Part shown: positions 48,342 through 60,110 of the stretch, piece after piece
How the letters are laid out: each line of letters opens with the position of its first letter
Numbering within the stretch: the first letter of the stretch is position 1
Assembly (NCBI RefSeq): GCF_000276665.1
Contig: NW_004955418.1
Coordinates: forward strand, 7,709,130 to 7,773,129
Direction of reading: 5' to 3'
DNA from: Chinchilla lanigera
Taxonomy: Eukaryota > Chordata > Mammalia > Rodentia > Chinchillidae
DNA: 64,000 nt
Made by a program: the position numbers and the translations under genes
The notes under the pieces: generated by a model
What the model saw: the letters and a program-made list of their open reading frames with translations, nothing else
Database searches by the model: none
Told to the model about the DNA's origin: nothing

Positions 48342-48395
48342 TGATCTCTATTTTAATATTATTAAATAATGATCTCTATTTTAATATTATTAAAT
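48342..48395. repeat. two-copy 28-bp tandem duplication
   Basis: TGATCTCTATTTTAATATTA followed by TTAAAT is present at 48342-48367 and again at 48370-48395 with no mismatch, a 28-bp period. Confidence 0.95.
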
Positions 48396-48734
48396 CATGT
48401 CTTTTTGAATGTGACAAGAAAAAGATGCAAACATGCTATGTCATAAAGGCACACTTACTTTAAAGGCTATTACCCAATCCTTATTTCTGTATCTAAACCT
48501 GCAAAATCCTTTCTTGATTATAGTATAAACGTAGTAACTGGTAGAAGTTAGAGTCATGCTCTTGGTAATCCAGGAGATGTGGTCATTTTAATTTACTCAC
48601 CATCCTAATGACAACTGCACAGCTAATCCACAAATATATGTCTGTCTATGTGTGTATAATAAATATGTTTACATTAATATGTAAATATAACCCTATCATC
48701 CATATCACAAATGTATGTATCTATTTATAATTCA

Positions 48735-48938
48735 TTGGGGCACATATATATATATGCATTACATATCCATATATTACATATATATGTATTTTATATATAT
48801 GTATAATTCCTGTGTTCTAAAGGAATATTAAACATATAATTTGTGCCATATTTAAGAGTCTGCAAAATGATAAAAAGTGAATGCATATATATATGTTTTA
48901 TACATATACATATATGTTATGTATATATATATATATGA
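48735..48938. repeat. clustered TA/CATA-rich microsatellites
   Basis: Several TATATATA, CATATATA and TATGTATA runs (about 48745-48810 and 48884-48936) separated by non-repeat DNA. They can form extended AT hairpins. Confidence 0.8.
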
Positions 48939-49463
48939 CTTTTTCTCCCAGACATTATGAATTTTCAGAAGAAAAACAGTGGCAATAGCATTATTTACCT
49001 AACCCCTCAGTTATAAGCATTCACATCACCTTCCTATGGGACTCATGTCCACTATTGCAAAATACCTGCACTGTCTACCCCTTCTTTAGTGTTTGGTGCA
49101 TCCTTTGTCATTGTCCTCGCTAATGTTTAAGAGTGTTCTAGGATTCTATTAGTTTATACTGTAATGATTTTATAATTTTTTCCAGTATTTTTGAAGGAGA
49201 TATGATGCAGCACTGAACAGGGCCTCTTAAGTGGGTATCTATCTCTACCCCAATAGGATTTAGTTATAGCTTCTCAAACTAGAGAGGTGAAGCTTTTGTC
49301 AATATCACTCATTATAAGAGCCCTATTGATCCAGAATATTGCATCTATGATTACTACACAGTTAAACTTCTAACAGATTGTTTTGCTATTTGTTAAGTAT
49401 AGTAGTGAGATATGTAGGCCTTTATTTGATCGTAAGATAATAAGAAAGTCTTATAAGATGGTG

Positions 49464-49650
49464 GTGGGGATGGGAGCATGGAAGCATTCCGTATGCCCAA
49501 CAGTTTGGCAATTTGAGGCAGGAAGATCACAAGTTAAAATGCAGCCTGGGCAATTCAGCAACTTAGTGAGTCCCTGTCTCAAAATAGAGAATAAGAACAG
49601 ACTAAGGATGTAGCTCAGCACCAAAACCCTGAGTTCAGTCTCTACTAATG

Positions 49651-49701
<51 letters not shown>
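49464..49701 (+). mobile_element. B1-dID SINE ending in a (CA)n microsatellite
   Basis: GGAAGATCACAAGTTAAAAT, GCAGCCTGGGCAATTCAGCA and GAGTCCCTGTCTCAAAATAG form the B1 half. GACTAAGGATGTAGCTCAGC and CTGAGTTCAGTCTCTACTAA form the ID half. The element passes directly into about 50 bases of CA repeats with a short CGCGCG interruption (49651-49701). Confidence 0.8.
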
Positions 49702-49734
49702 CAAATGTGGTGTTATGGAGGTGGACTAGATAGT

Positions 49735-49915
49735 TTCAAATTCTAATTGGACAATTTTCTAACAGTGTGACCTTAGAAGCATTATTTAATTTCTATGAAT
49801 CATTTATAAATAATGACATTGACTTCACAGGATTGCTGTGGACTTCACATGAGATAACTAAAACAGCTATTGAACATAGAATCTATCACCTAGCAAAGGT
49901 TCATCAAACCAATAT
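49735..49915 (+). mobile_element. MIR SINE
   Basis: TTTCAAATTCTAATTGGACA, then CAGTGTGACCTTAGAAGCAT, TATTTAATTTCTATGAATCA, TCACAGGATTGCTGTGGACT and TCACATGAGATAACTAAAAC follow the MIR consensus over most of its length. Confidence 0.75.
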
Positions 49916-50479
49916 GAAGGACATAAATATCAAACTGTGAGTAAATTATGTAAGATATGAGAAGGATATAAATCTCAAAAGTGTAGAACAGTATTTGAGA
50001 TTGTGTTGCTATAGTATAAGTTCTTTAATTTCTTGCCTCCATAATTAAGAATTCAAGTTCTTCTTTTATTTTTCTGAATGGTTAATTTTGTATTTTAAGC
50101 CTGCATTAAGCATTGGAACACTGTCTTGAAATGGACTTGAAGTCCAATGAAAAAACCTTAAAAGAAAGGGCTTTGCAAACTTCCCATTATGAAGGTCAAC
50201 AGTGGTGAATGTACTGTATATCACCTTGTTTCAGTTGTATGTTGAATATTCTCTAGTAGTATCCTCAGGGTTCATCAGTCTCAAGTCTTACGGTTAAATT
50301 TGTTTTCACTATGGTCTTACTATTGGGTGTTCTAATTGCGTTGTCCTAGAGCATTTACAGTTTTCTCACAGCACATATAATGCCCTAGTTTGTCACTGCT
50401 GCAATAAGAGAATATGTGAGCATGAGTCATGAATTGCCAGTGGTTAATCTGAAGGTTTTTTTCCCTTTGCAACAAGCCC

Positions 50480-50580
50480 TGGATGCCTGCCGGGAGGTGC
50501 TGGTAGAAACGTGCTGCGAGAGCAGCTTTGCTCATACTCCTTCCAGATATGCACTAATTCCGCTCTGCGGTGCGATTAAG
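50480..50580 (+). other. weak exon-like block
   Basis: A pyrimidine-rich tract (50455-50469) leads into CAACAAG, and GATTAAG/GCAAGA ends a 101-bp block, which would be a GC-AG type intron boundary. The block is GC-richer than its flanks, has several CpGs and has an open frame through it (50416-50616). No family recognised. It may equally be conserved noncoding DNA. Confidence 0.2.
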
Positions 50581-50619
50581 GCAAGAAAAGACAGGTTCAT
50601 GACTTGGAAAATTTAGGGA

Positions 50620-52870
50620 AGGCTTTTTTCCTCTTCTGCTTAAAAACAGGTAACAAAGCCCATAAAAATGATTTATTTGAAAACCATCACTCTCCTGTTT
50701 AGATTTTAGTAATATGCATTCCAGCAGCGAGGAGGGAGAGAGAACTCTGTCATGACTTAGCTTATATAAATCATTTGAACATTTCTGCAAACATTGGAAG
50801 GCATGGATAAGTACAACTAAAAAATAAATCATTTGTGTTGGTGATCAAGGTGCAGTTACAAGAGCAATAAAAGCTAAGTAAATAACTCGGGAAATAATAA
50901 AGAAAAACAGGGTAAGAAAGCAATGAATGGAGCTCGTAGAGAGTCACCCCACCTTTCGTATAAGGAAGCTTTATGAACCTCGATGATGGGTGACAATCTT
51001 TGCCTAACTAGGAACCTTTAGCAAGGAAGTGGAAGGATTAGATAGCTATCTACTCGATGGGTATTTAATACATGAATGAGAAGTACATAGTCTTGTGACA
51101 CTGCCTTAGAGACAAAGTCCTCTTTAATCGCTGAAAACACAGAGAATTTTGTGTTTGAGTTGTTCATTCAAACTTACCAAAGTAGAAAAAGCTAAGAAAC
51201 ACACTGAGGCTAGCAAGGGCATCTCAATAATTCACTCTAGCACTGAAACATCATATTCCCAAGTAGACTACTAACCTCTAGTTAGATGGCGAACAGGTAG
51301 CACACATGAACTAATGGGTGGATAATGGAGTCACAGTAGGATGGGATATTTTCAAAAGTTTTCATAAATAGGAAAAATACTGCAGGAATAAAATGAAAGC
51401 AAGCATAAATATCTCCAGTTTTATAATGTATCCAGGACAATTCTAAATTTATTGTAATTCATAGAAGCTGAGTTTTATAGATTTTTATGAAAAGCTGGAA
51501 ATACTTTTAAGATAAATGTCTAGAAGTTTGAGGGTGACATCATAGAGGAAAAGGCATGCTCCAACAAAACTCTTCTAGAAGCAAAATCTACAGACTATGT
51601 AGAGGGATATCTAGCACATATACTTAACTAAATTCCAATTACAGAAGTACAGGTAACTTGTGTGTAAAAGAATAAGATCTGAAAATAAACACTGTTGCCA
51701 AAATATTTTAGTGTTTTCTTCTGTAGCCCAATATTGTCCTCAGGCTCACACCTATTCCCTTCTTTCCTTCTTCTGCCCCTCCATTCATCCATCATTTTCT
51801 CCCTCCCCTCCTCCTCCTTCGTGTTTAGGTCTGCATCTCCATTCAGTTATTTGAACTGGGAATGCCCTAATGAAATTGTGAGCTAGATCCTCCTGTTGAA
51901 GCATCAAATTGCTCAGTTGCTCTGTACATGATTAAAAGATGACTTGTCCCAAGCAACATGGTTCAGAAGATTGAATCTGAAGAGAACAGCAAATGTTGTT
52001 CTTCTCGTGTCACTTTCTATCACTGCAGCATGTGCAGTAGATGCTTCATTACCAGCATTCTCTTCTCTTTATCACTGATGAAGTTGAGCAGCATTAGCCA
52101 AGCATGACATATTAATTCTCTTTAAACAAACACATCAATCTTGTGTTTTCATGTTCTCTATTCATTACTGGAGTGATGGAGTGAAGTCACTGGTCTTTGT
52201 GGGTTTAGGATTCAAATAAGATCTAAAATCCGAATGAATGGCGTTTTGCTTCTGCAATTATTTTTGGAGAATAAATGGTTACAGAGCTATGTAGAGCTAG
52301 AGAACTCAGTTGACAATAAAACGGTTATGTTTCTAAATGTTATAAAATAAAATAAAATAAAACTTCATTAATTAACAAAAATGCTGGACACTCAGTCATT
52401 ACTATTACCATTCTGGTGTCTCTTCCAAAATTTCCTTTACCTAGAATTTTTATAATAACAAAATGTGCACATAGCTTCTAAAAAATACAAACCAGGGATT
52501 TTAAAAATCCACACAGGATTTAAAAGGAGAATAAAATTACTAAATGTTTTATAATTTGTAGATGACCACTGCAATGATTTTGACATCTTTCTTATATATT
52601 TCTTAAAAATACTATATGTCATAGTATGTTAGCATTTTCTTATATTCATTTAAAGTCATAATGTAGATATACTGTTCTAAAATAGGCAGAGCACTCAATT
52701 TGTACATCTGTGTGATATTTTTAGCCTAAAATCTATATTCTTTAAAACTTAATACTAAGTAAGGCATTACAAATAGAAAGGCGAGTAAAATCACACATAG
52801 GTAGAATTCTTATTTCCTCAAATTAATCTTAAATTCTTCATACATATTGTAAATTTTCCTCTTTCGCTCT
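50620..52870. other. unannotated DNA
   Basis: No gene recognised. The piece 52000-52210 reads like unique noncoding sequence. A short AAAATA pentamer/hexamer run lies at 52342-52363. Confidence 0.5.
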
Positions 52871-52872
52871 TC

Positions 52873-52874
<2 letters not shown>

Positions 52875-52913
<39 letters not shown>
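52875..52913. repeat. (AC)n microsatellite
   Basis: About 19 uninterrupted AC dinucleotides. Confidence 0.97.
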
Positions 52914-52914
<1 letters not shown>

Positions 52915-52980
52915 TAACTCTTTTGCATATAATTCACAATATAATGTGCGTATGGCTGATTTTAAAATCTTTACAAACAG

Positions 52981-53092
52981 GGGCTGGGGATTTAGCTCAG
53001 CGGCAAAAGCGCCTGCCTGGCAAGCGCAAGGTCGTGAGTTCAGTTCCCGGTACCGGAAAAACAAAACAAAACAAAACAAAACAAAACAAAAA
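52981..53092 (+). mobile_element. young ID SINE, first unit of a dimer
   Basis: A full ID core ends CCGGTACCGG, followed by an (AAAAC)n tail. The sequence just before it, TAAAATCTTTACAAACAG (52963-52980), is repeated only after the second ID unit (53228-53245). Confidence 0.95.
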
Positions 53093-53103
53093 AACCCAGA
53101 ATT

Positions 53104-53227
53104 GGGGCTGGGGATTTAGCTCAGCGGCAAAAGCGCCTGCCTGGCAAGCTCAAGGTCGTGAGTTCAGTTCCCGGTACCGGGAAAAAAAAAAAACAACAAC
53201 AACAACAAAAAAACAAAACAAAAACAA
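53104..53227 (+). mobile_element. young ID SINE, second unit of a dimer
   Basis: GGGGCTGGGGATTTAGCTCA to CCGGTACCGG, then a poly-A/ACAACA tail. It is separated from the first unit only by the A-rich tail and CCCAGAATT. The perfect 18-bp target duplication lies outside both units. It contains the 16-bp palindrome TTCCCGGTACCGGGAA at 53168-53183. Confidence 0.95.
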
Positions 53228-53249
53228 TAAAATCTTTACAAACAGAACA

Positions 53250-55950
53250 GAAAATACAGGTAACAAAAAACATTTACTGATTTGATAAGGTAAAATAACA
53301 AATATTAATATACAATTTTAATTTTCCTACTATATTTTTACTCATATCTGTAGCTCTGTTAGAGAAGCCTAGAAATTAATTAAATTTTGTGCTGAATTGT
53401 AATATTGGCAAAAAAAGTTGTAACATTCCTTTGCCAAGTATATTTGTATGCCTGTTGCATGTATGATGTACATATAATGGGAAAATATATTTTTACTCTA
53501 TTCTCAGGGTCATCAAACAAATATCTGCAAAGTTTGCTGTAGGACAAATACAAAGATGTGATAAAATCCTCTATGAGGTAGGCACTGTAATTTTGGTATC
53601 ACCATATTCCTAAGCCCTTCATTTTCTTGTGAACTGATTATATTCTCTGAAAGCACTTTTAAATAGAATGGTTGGTACCAAATACTGATAATAAAATATG
53701 AAAGTACATTGTGAAGAAATGGAAATTTTTGTGGCCACCAAGTTAATGTGACTATACCATAAGTTTGACATAAAGCATGTATCCAGGAAGCCATGAAAGA
53801 ACACTATGGAATAATTAAAATAAAGCATAATCAAATAAAGATTGAAGTCATATTTCAGTGTCGAATGAGTACATTTCAATAAGGTTAGTGAAGCACTGTG
53901 AATGGCTTTGCGGGTATAGGGCCTGGGAGAATTTCCAGAAGATAGGGAATAAACTAAATTGAATAACCAGAAAAAATATTCAGTACTAAAACCCACAGGC
54001 CTATGGTCTAGAAGTCAATATATGTGAAGTGTGTACAAATTGCTAAATGGTGCTTTAGGACAGCAAGGAAAATGAATCAGTTAAATGCAGGATCCTTATG
54101 AATGTGCAAAGAACAAGCCACTTTAGGATAAGTGCCTCACATTTTTAAACAGTTTATATCCTATTAAATTTACATAGTAACATGTGCAAAATGTGGTGAG
54201 GAAATACTAATTCAAAATTTGTCAAGAGTTGGAGACAACTTCCTATAAAATATTTATGAAAAATATAGAAATATAACAAATCAATATGAAAGTTAGATCA
54301 TTCTGTATATGCATGCTAACTACATGTAGGGTATTTTAAAAGCAATAGTGGAAATGTAATAGATATATTTTAGGGTGGTTATTATCAACAGTACTGCTTT
54401 CTGCAATTTAAAATATCTAGAAAGGAACATTTTAATATTCTCATCACAAAGAACTAACAAATTCAAGATTTGGGTGCAGAGACCCCGAATTGCTGACCTC
54501 TGTTGCTCCTGTGAACTTCACTGCCCTGGGATCCAGAAGGAGGCAATGGGTTACCTTAAGGGGTAGAAATGGGTGCAGAATGTGCTGAGACCTCTTCCCT
54601 GATAGTCAGTTTAGGCCCGGAATGATGCTTGTGATGCAGAACATGACTGCCCTCACAGTCAGTGCCCTCACACTTGTCTTGACGGTGACAAAATGCCTGA
54701 TGAAAAAGTCTCAGCAGGATGGCCAGATGGTGTGAAACTCACCTGGGGGTGACACATTCATTCAGGTGGAGGGAAACACCTAAAACAGAAGAAGGTAGGA
54801 AGAAAGAAACAACATGGGTTTGAACATTTTGTCAGGAAAAATATTCAGTCTCATGAGGTTTTATACTATCAGAGGTCTGTGCCTAGGAGACCAGTGAAAG
54901 GCTGGTGCTTGCAGCTTCTCATTCCAGCCGAGACCCTTCATGGGCAGCACCTTCTCCTCTGGTGAAAGGCAAGGTAAGCATGATGGTGTATAGACACTGA
55001 AGAGCCATGACCCTGAACTCTCACTGTCGACCTGTTCCATACTACAGGAGTGAAAGATTTAGGCAGCAGCCTGAAATTTCCTAGCGTCCTCATTCCGAAA
55101 CTGGGAAAAGATTGAGTTGTTACCATTTCTTTTACCGGTGGACCTGCCTGAGTACACACCTATAACCATGGAAGAGCAGAGCTCTGATTACTCTAAAAAG
55201 CTTATCCTACTTGGACAGAGGTGGAAGAAAACTTAGAATTTAGAAAAAAAAAATATGCCTCCATTTATCAACAGTGTGAAACCACTGAAGACTTGTACAA
55301 ATAATTGTCTCCCCTACAAGTACCTCCACAAAGAGGAATAATAAAACTGGTGCTTTTTCTTCTCTTTGTATGTCTTTATGGGCATATGTATGCATATATG
55401 TGTGGAAGAGTGTTAGCCATTGATTTTGTTTCTGTAGTTCTAGCTTGTTTTGATGTGTTATCCTACCTGAGCCATTTTTCATAGAATTTTCTTTTTTATT
55501 ACTATTATTACTATACATTTGCAACACATAATGGTTATATTAATTTGGGTAATTACTACACATGTTTTGCATCTTGATTATAGGGTTTTCTAACTTTGTG
55601 TGTTTGCTGGATCATTAGTGTCATTTAATCTCCCAATTTTGTCTCTTGCTTTCCATAAGCACTTCTTTATTTTATTCTTTTCTCAAATTTTTCAAACTTT
55701 CCTTCTCTCTTCTCTTCTACTATTGTATGTAAAATTTATCACCAAAACCTATTTTTTTCTGGTTTTGTTACCTAGACTTTCATATATTTCCTTTTATTTT
55801 GTTGGGGTACAAAAGTGATACAGAACTTTTGAAACAAACTTTAATTTAGATATTGACACTAATGACGTTCTGAACTTTAGACATCACTCTTACGGATAGA
55901 TATTCTCTCCTCCCAGGGCAGTGCTCGCTAGGGATGCAACCTAGTACTTT
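53250..55950. other. unannotated DNA; unclassified block at 54.47-55.2 kb
   Basis: No gene supported. 54470-55200 is GC-richer than the rest. TTGTCTTGACGGTGACAAAA followed by TGCCTGATG at about 54677 resembles the end of a reversed MaLR-like LTR, but the adjoining sequence does not continue the match. The 125-codon frame at 53619-53996 (minus) has no recognisable domain. Confidence 0.4.
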
Positions 55951-57350
55951 GAATACAGTGAGTGAGTGCTTTAGTGGAAGTACACTCTCAGAAAAAACAC
56001 AGCAAAATGAGTGAGCCACTTGGTAAAAAAGACTGCCGCACCATTGTGAGATATCCACCCCAATTAGCCTGTAAGCTTCACCACCAGCAACAGAAGAAAA
56101 AAGGAAAAAAACCCAAGAATCATCTGAAAACAACCGAATGCCTCCAAAAACTCAAAACTTCACACAAGTGACCCTACATACACTGAAATACCTGAATTTC
56201 AATACAAAAAGATTTACAAAGTGATAAAATGACCAATGAACTCAAAAAAGATGCAAATGAAGAGATGAATAAATTAAGGAAGACAACTTAGAATATGAAA
56301 GAAAGCTTCAGTAAAGAAATAGATGATATGAAAACAAATGAAACATAAATCTTGAAAATGAAATTCTCACTTAGTCAAATAGAAAATTCAAATTAAAAGT
56401 CTTATAGTAGGTATGAAGAAAGAAGGTCAAGGCTTGAGAAAATCTGGATACGCCAGAACAATCAGACAGTATCAGCAACAGCTACAACAATAACAGAAAA
56501 AGAAGGGACTAAAAAATCATTCAAGTATTTGTGAATGACTCTGAAACAACAAAATTAAGACTCATCAGAATTGAAAAGTGTAAAGTGTTAGGGTTAGCAC
56601 CAGGGCAAATCTATTTACTGAAACTGTAGCAAAAAGCAAATAGTTGTCAATTTATTTTTATGCAAGAGTACCTTTCAAAAACTAAGGAGAAATGAAGTTC
56701 CAGCAGAACTATAAAACTAAGGAATTTCTGACTATTCAGCCAACATTACAGAAAATATTCAAGGGAAACCTAAACACAGACAAAGAGGACAATCACAAGA
56801 CCAAGGGAAAGAAAAAAATCATTGACAGAGTAGAAAAATGGACCAAAATCAGAAAGGAATAAAATACTACAAACAGCAACGTTACACAAATTAATACATA
56901 GCTCTAATAATGACACAATGTAAATATTCTTCATTTTCTAATTTAGAGACCCAGACTGGCAGATTGAATCAAAAGACAAGAACCAACTCTATGTTGCCTG
57001 CAGGAAATATACCTCACTTTTAAAGACATACACAGACTAAAAGTGAAAGGGGAGAAAATCATATTTTATGCAACAGAGCTCAAAATCAAGCAATGATTGA
57101 CAAAGTAGAGTTGAAGTAAAATTAAATGAGACAAAAAAGATTATCCACTCAAACTTTTCCACTTCATAAAAAGAGCTGGTATATTCTCCAGTTAATCTCC
57201 AAGGCCGACATCACCATGATGCCAAAATCAGATGCCACAAAAAATGAAGACTATCTTTGATGAACATATTCCCTGTACAAAATATAGATGGAAATATCTT
57301 TAATAAGATTCTCTCAAACAGAAGTCAGCAACACATTAAAAAAATATCAT

Positions 57351-57429
57351 AGCTAGGGATAGAGTTCAGTGGCACAAGTGCCTGCCTGGTAAGTGCAAGG
57401 TCCTGAGTTTGATTCCTGCTACAAAAAAA
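57351..57429 (+). mobile_element. ID SINE nested in L1
   Basis: AGCTAGGGATAGAGTTCAGT, GGCACAAGTGCCTGCCTGGT and AGTGCAAGGTCCTGAGTTTG followed by ATTCCTGCTAC make up an older ID subfamily copy. L1 reverse-transcriptase sequence lies on both sides. Confidence 0.85.
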
Positions 57430-58029
57430 TTCTCAATGAAAAGGGCTACATCCAAAAATTAAAAAAAAATCATATACTATGACCATGCTAGTTTAATCAA
57501 AGGGATGCAAGGATGGTTGAACCTATGTAAATCAATAAATGTAATATGCCATATTGGTAGATCAAAGGATAAAAATATAGACTCATCTTAATAGACTCAA
57601 TAAATACCATTCACAAAGTTCAATATTTCTGCATAACAGAAGCCTTGAAGAAAATTTCTATACAAGCATCTTTCCTCAAATTGATATAAGCCATATATTA
57701 CAGAACCATAGCCAATGTCATAATGAATGGAGAAAAATAAATGCATAGTATCTAAAATCAGGAAAGAGAAAGGGGTGTCTACTCTCATTACCTCTGTTCA
57801 TTATAATACTTGAAAATTTAGCCAGGAGAAGTGGGCAAGAGAATGAAATAAAAGGGATAGAAATAGGAGAGGAAAAAAGTAAAGTTATATCCTAATTTTT
57901 AAGTGATGTGGTCTTTTATGAGAAGGGTTCTAAAACACCACCAAAAGACTCTTAGATCTAGCTCATAAACATACTTGGTAATGTGGCCGGGCACAAAACT
58001 AATGCACAAAGATGAAATGCTTTTGCCAC

Positions 58030-58148
58030 AGTGCTTACCTTGGAGCTGGCCAATCTTAATCTAAACTTTCTGAAACTATTGGCCAAAATAACCTCGTCTC
58101 TTCGTTTGTAGGAGTCAGGTGCTATGTTTCAGTGAGGGAAAGCCAAGT
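58030..58148 (+). mobile_element. 3' LTR-like fragment nested in L1
   Basis: CTTGGAGCTGGCCAATCTTA, then CTTTCTGAAACTATTGGCCA, AAATAACC and CAGGTGCTATGTTTCAGTGA followed by GGGAAAGCC match the common rodent LTR ending 'GAACTGTGGGCCAAAATAAACC..CAGGTATTTTGTCACAGCAA'. Only about 120 bp is present. Confidence 0.55.
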
Positions 58149-59038
58149 GTACACCTGGTTTGTCAATATTTGGCAGAACTAATATAGATAAAATGACTAG
58201 ATTAGCAAAGGAAATCTGCACGCTCAATGTGCTCACTATTAAAATTCACAAATGTAGAACAAATAATACCAAAATTCATATAGAAGCAGGAAAGTCTTAG
58301 AAGAGTTAAAGCAGTACTGATCAAAAAGAGCAACTCTGGAAGCATAACAACACCCATTTCAAGTTAAACTACAAATCCATATTTAAAAAGGATTTCATGC
58401 TTCTAGCAAAAAAACTTACATCTAGAACAGTGGAATAGAACAGAAGACACACTTTCAGAAACCATGCACTTAAGTCATGTGATTTTTGACGAATGTGCTA
58501 AAAACATATGCCAGAGAAAACCCAGGGTCCTTTGCAAATGATGTTGAAAAAACTGGATTTCAGTATTGAGAAAATTTAAACTAGATTTAAACTATGTCTC
58601 ACCCTTACAAAAATCCATTCAAAATTTATCAAATACCTAGATATAAAACCTATGAAACTTTGAAACTCTTAGAAAAAAATTTGTGTGAAACTCCTAAATC
58701 CAGAGACATGAGCAATGACTTCTTGACTAGGACCCCAATAAGACAGTGAATAATAAGAGTCAATACATAGGACAATATCAAATTAACACCTTCCACACAA
58801 GAAAGAAAGCTGGTAAGAGAATGAAGAGACAACCTATGGACTGGAAAAAATCTTTTCTAGGTAAACCTCTGTTAGCCCAGTACTTAAATGGACAAATGAA
58901 CTGACCATAGAATTCTCAAAGAAAGGAACTACGAGTGGCCAGTGAGTTATGAAAATGTGGAACATGTTTAGTAAATAGTAAATAGGGAACTGCAAATCAA
59001 AACTACAGTCAGAATTCATCTCATCCAGATCAGAATTG

Positions 59039-59389
59039 TTGTTATGATTTGAATTTAAAATATCCCAAGTCTCATATATTCATAGTTGTGACTTTCAGGA
59101 AGTGATTCAGTCATGGGGTCAGGGAGCTAACCAGTGGATTAGTTCCTTGATGCGTTCACGGCTGAATGTGCTGTTGGGATGTCAGGCCAGTGGAGGAGGT
59201 GAGACTCTACAGGAATATCTTGGAGGCTGTATCTCCCACTACGTTCTCCCTGATCTCCCTGCTCTTAGGCTACCTTGTCCTTTCACTCTGCCATTTCAGC
59301 CCTGGAGCCAGTTCAAGACTTCAACTGTTTGAAACTGTAATTCCAAAAACTTCCCCCACAAATTGTAGGTTTTAGTAGTTTTGTAGAAC
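59039..59389 (+). mobile_element. MaLR-like LTR nested in L1
   Basis: It opens TGTTATGATTTGAATTTAAA, a MaLR-type start, continues TCAGGAAGTGATTCAGTCAT, GGGGTCAGGGAGC and CCAGTGGATTAGTTCCTTGA followed by TGCGTTC, and ends with GTTTGAAACTGTAATTCC and a diverged TTTTAGTAGTTTTGTAGAA tail. L1 ORF2 sequence resumes at about 59395. Two overlapping open frames here are artefacts. Confidence 0.6.
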
Positions 59390-60110
59390 TGCCATGAAGA
59401 ATACAAACTTTATGAATGTTGGTAAGATATGTGATAAAAGCAAGCCTCCTCCATTGCTGGAGGGGTTGTAAATCAGTAAAACCACTCTGGAAATAAGTAT
59501 GTAGATACATCACAAGATTAAAACTAGGTGTCCCATTGGTTCCAACTATCCCATTTATTCCACTTCATACAATCCTGAAAGAATGCAGCATAGTCTACAA
59601 CAGTGATACATACATGCCCCTATTGAAAACAACACAATTCTCAGTAGTCGAGATTTGTAAATAGCCTAGATTTGTAAATAGTCCCTCTCAGAGCTGAGTG
59701 GATTAGTAAAGTGTTGGGTGTATATACAACAAAGTGCTAAGGATAGAGTTGGGGTTAGGGTTCGCCATTAAGAAGAATGAAATCATGTCATTTGTAGGAA
59801 AATGGATGAAACCAGAGACTGTGGTGTTAATCAAAATAAGCCAGTCTCAGGAAGTTGAATATGTTTTCTTTTGCCAACAATTTAAAAAAAAATAGAACAA
59901 ATAAAAGAGAGGTGATGGGAAAGTAGAAATGGACTTTTAGTAATGGAAAGGGAGGAGAGGTGTGAAAAGGGAAAATAGAGGAATGAAGATCAAAATAATC
60001 AGAATATGTTATATGCATGTACCAATATACAAAACGATAATCTCATTATTCTGTATTACTGATGTATACCAAAAAATGAAACATATGAGATGATGTATAA
60101 TCCAAGTATC

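Larger units (their letters stand above)
56030..60110 (+). mobile_element. old LINE-1 (ORF1-ORF2-3' UTR remnants), multiply interrupted
   Basis: About 4 kb follows the L1 gene order. 56030-56870 corresponds to the 5'/ORF1 zone (CACACAAGTGACCCTACATA, AGATTTACAAAGTGATAAAA, TACAGAAAATATTCAAGGGA). 56940-57110 corresponds to the ORF2 endonuclease zone. 57180-58020 corresponds to the reverse-transcriptase zone (GATGAACATATTCCCTG, GGATGCAAGGATGGTTGAAC, ATCAATAAATGTAATATGCC). 58260-59830 corresponds to the ORF2 C-terminal zone, and 59830-60110 is 3'-UTR-like. Every frame has stops. An internal gap lies near 57150-57185. Three nested insertions are listed separately. Confidence 0.85.

Noticed and set aside
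52923..53285. 120-codon open frame on the plus strand
   Set aside because: It reads straight through two ID SINE units and their tails. The same peptide text appears at every sense ID copy in the window.
53619..53996. 125-codon minus-strand frame
   Set aside because: It is AT-rich with a low-complexity hydrophobic composition typical of noncoding frames, with no motif, and its partner frame overlaps it.
59751..59765. Telomere-like GGGTTAGGG, also near 56588
   Set aside because: Only about two units, each inside old L1 sequence. Not an interstitial telomere tract.
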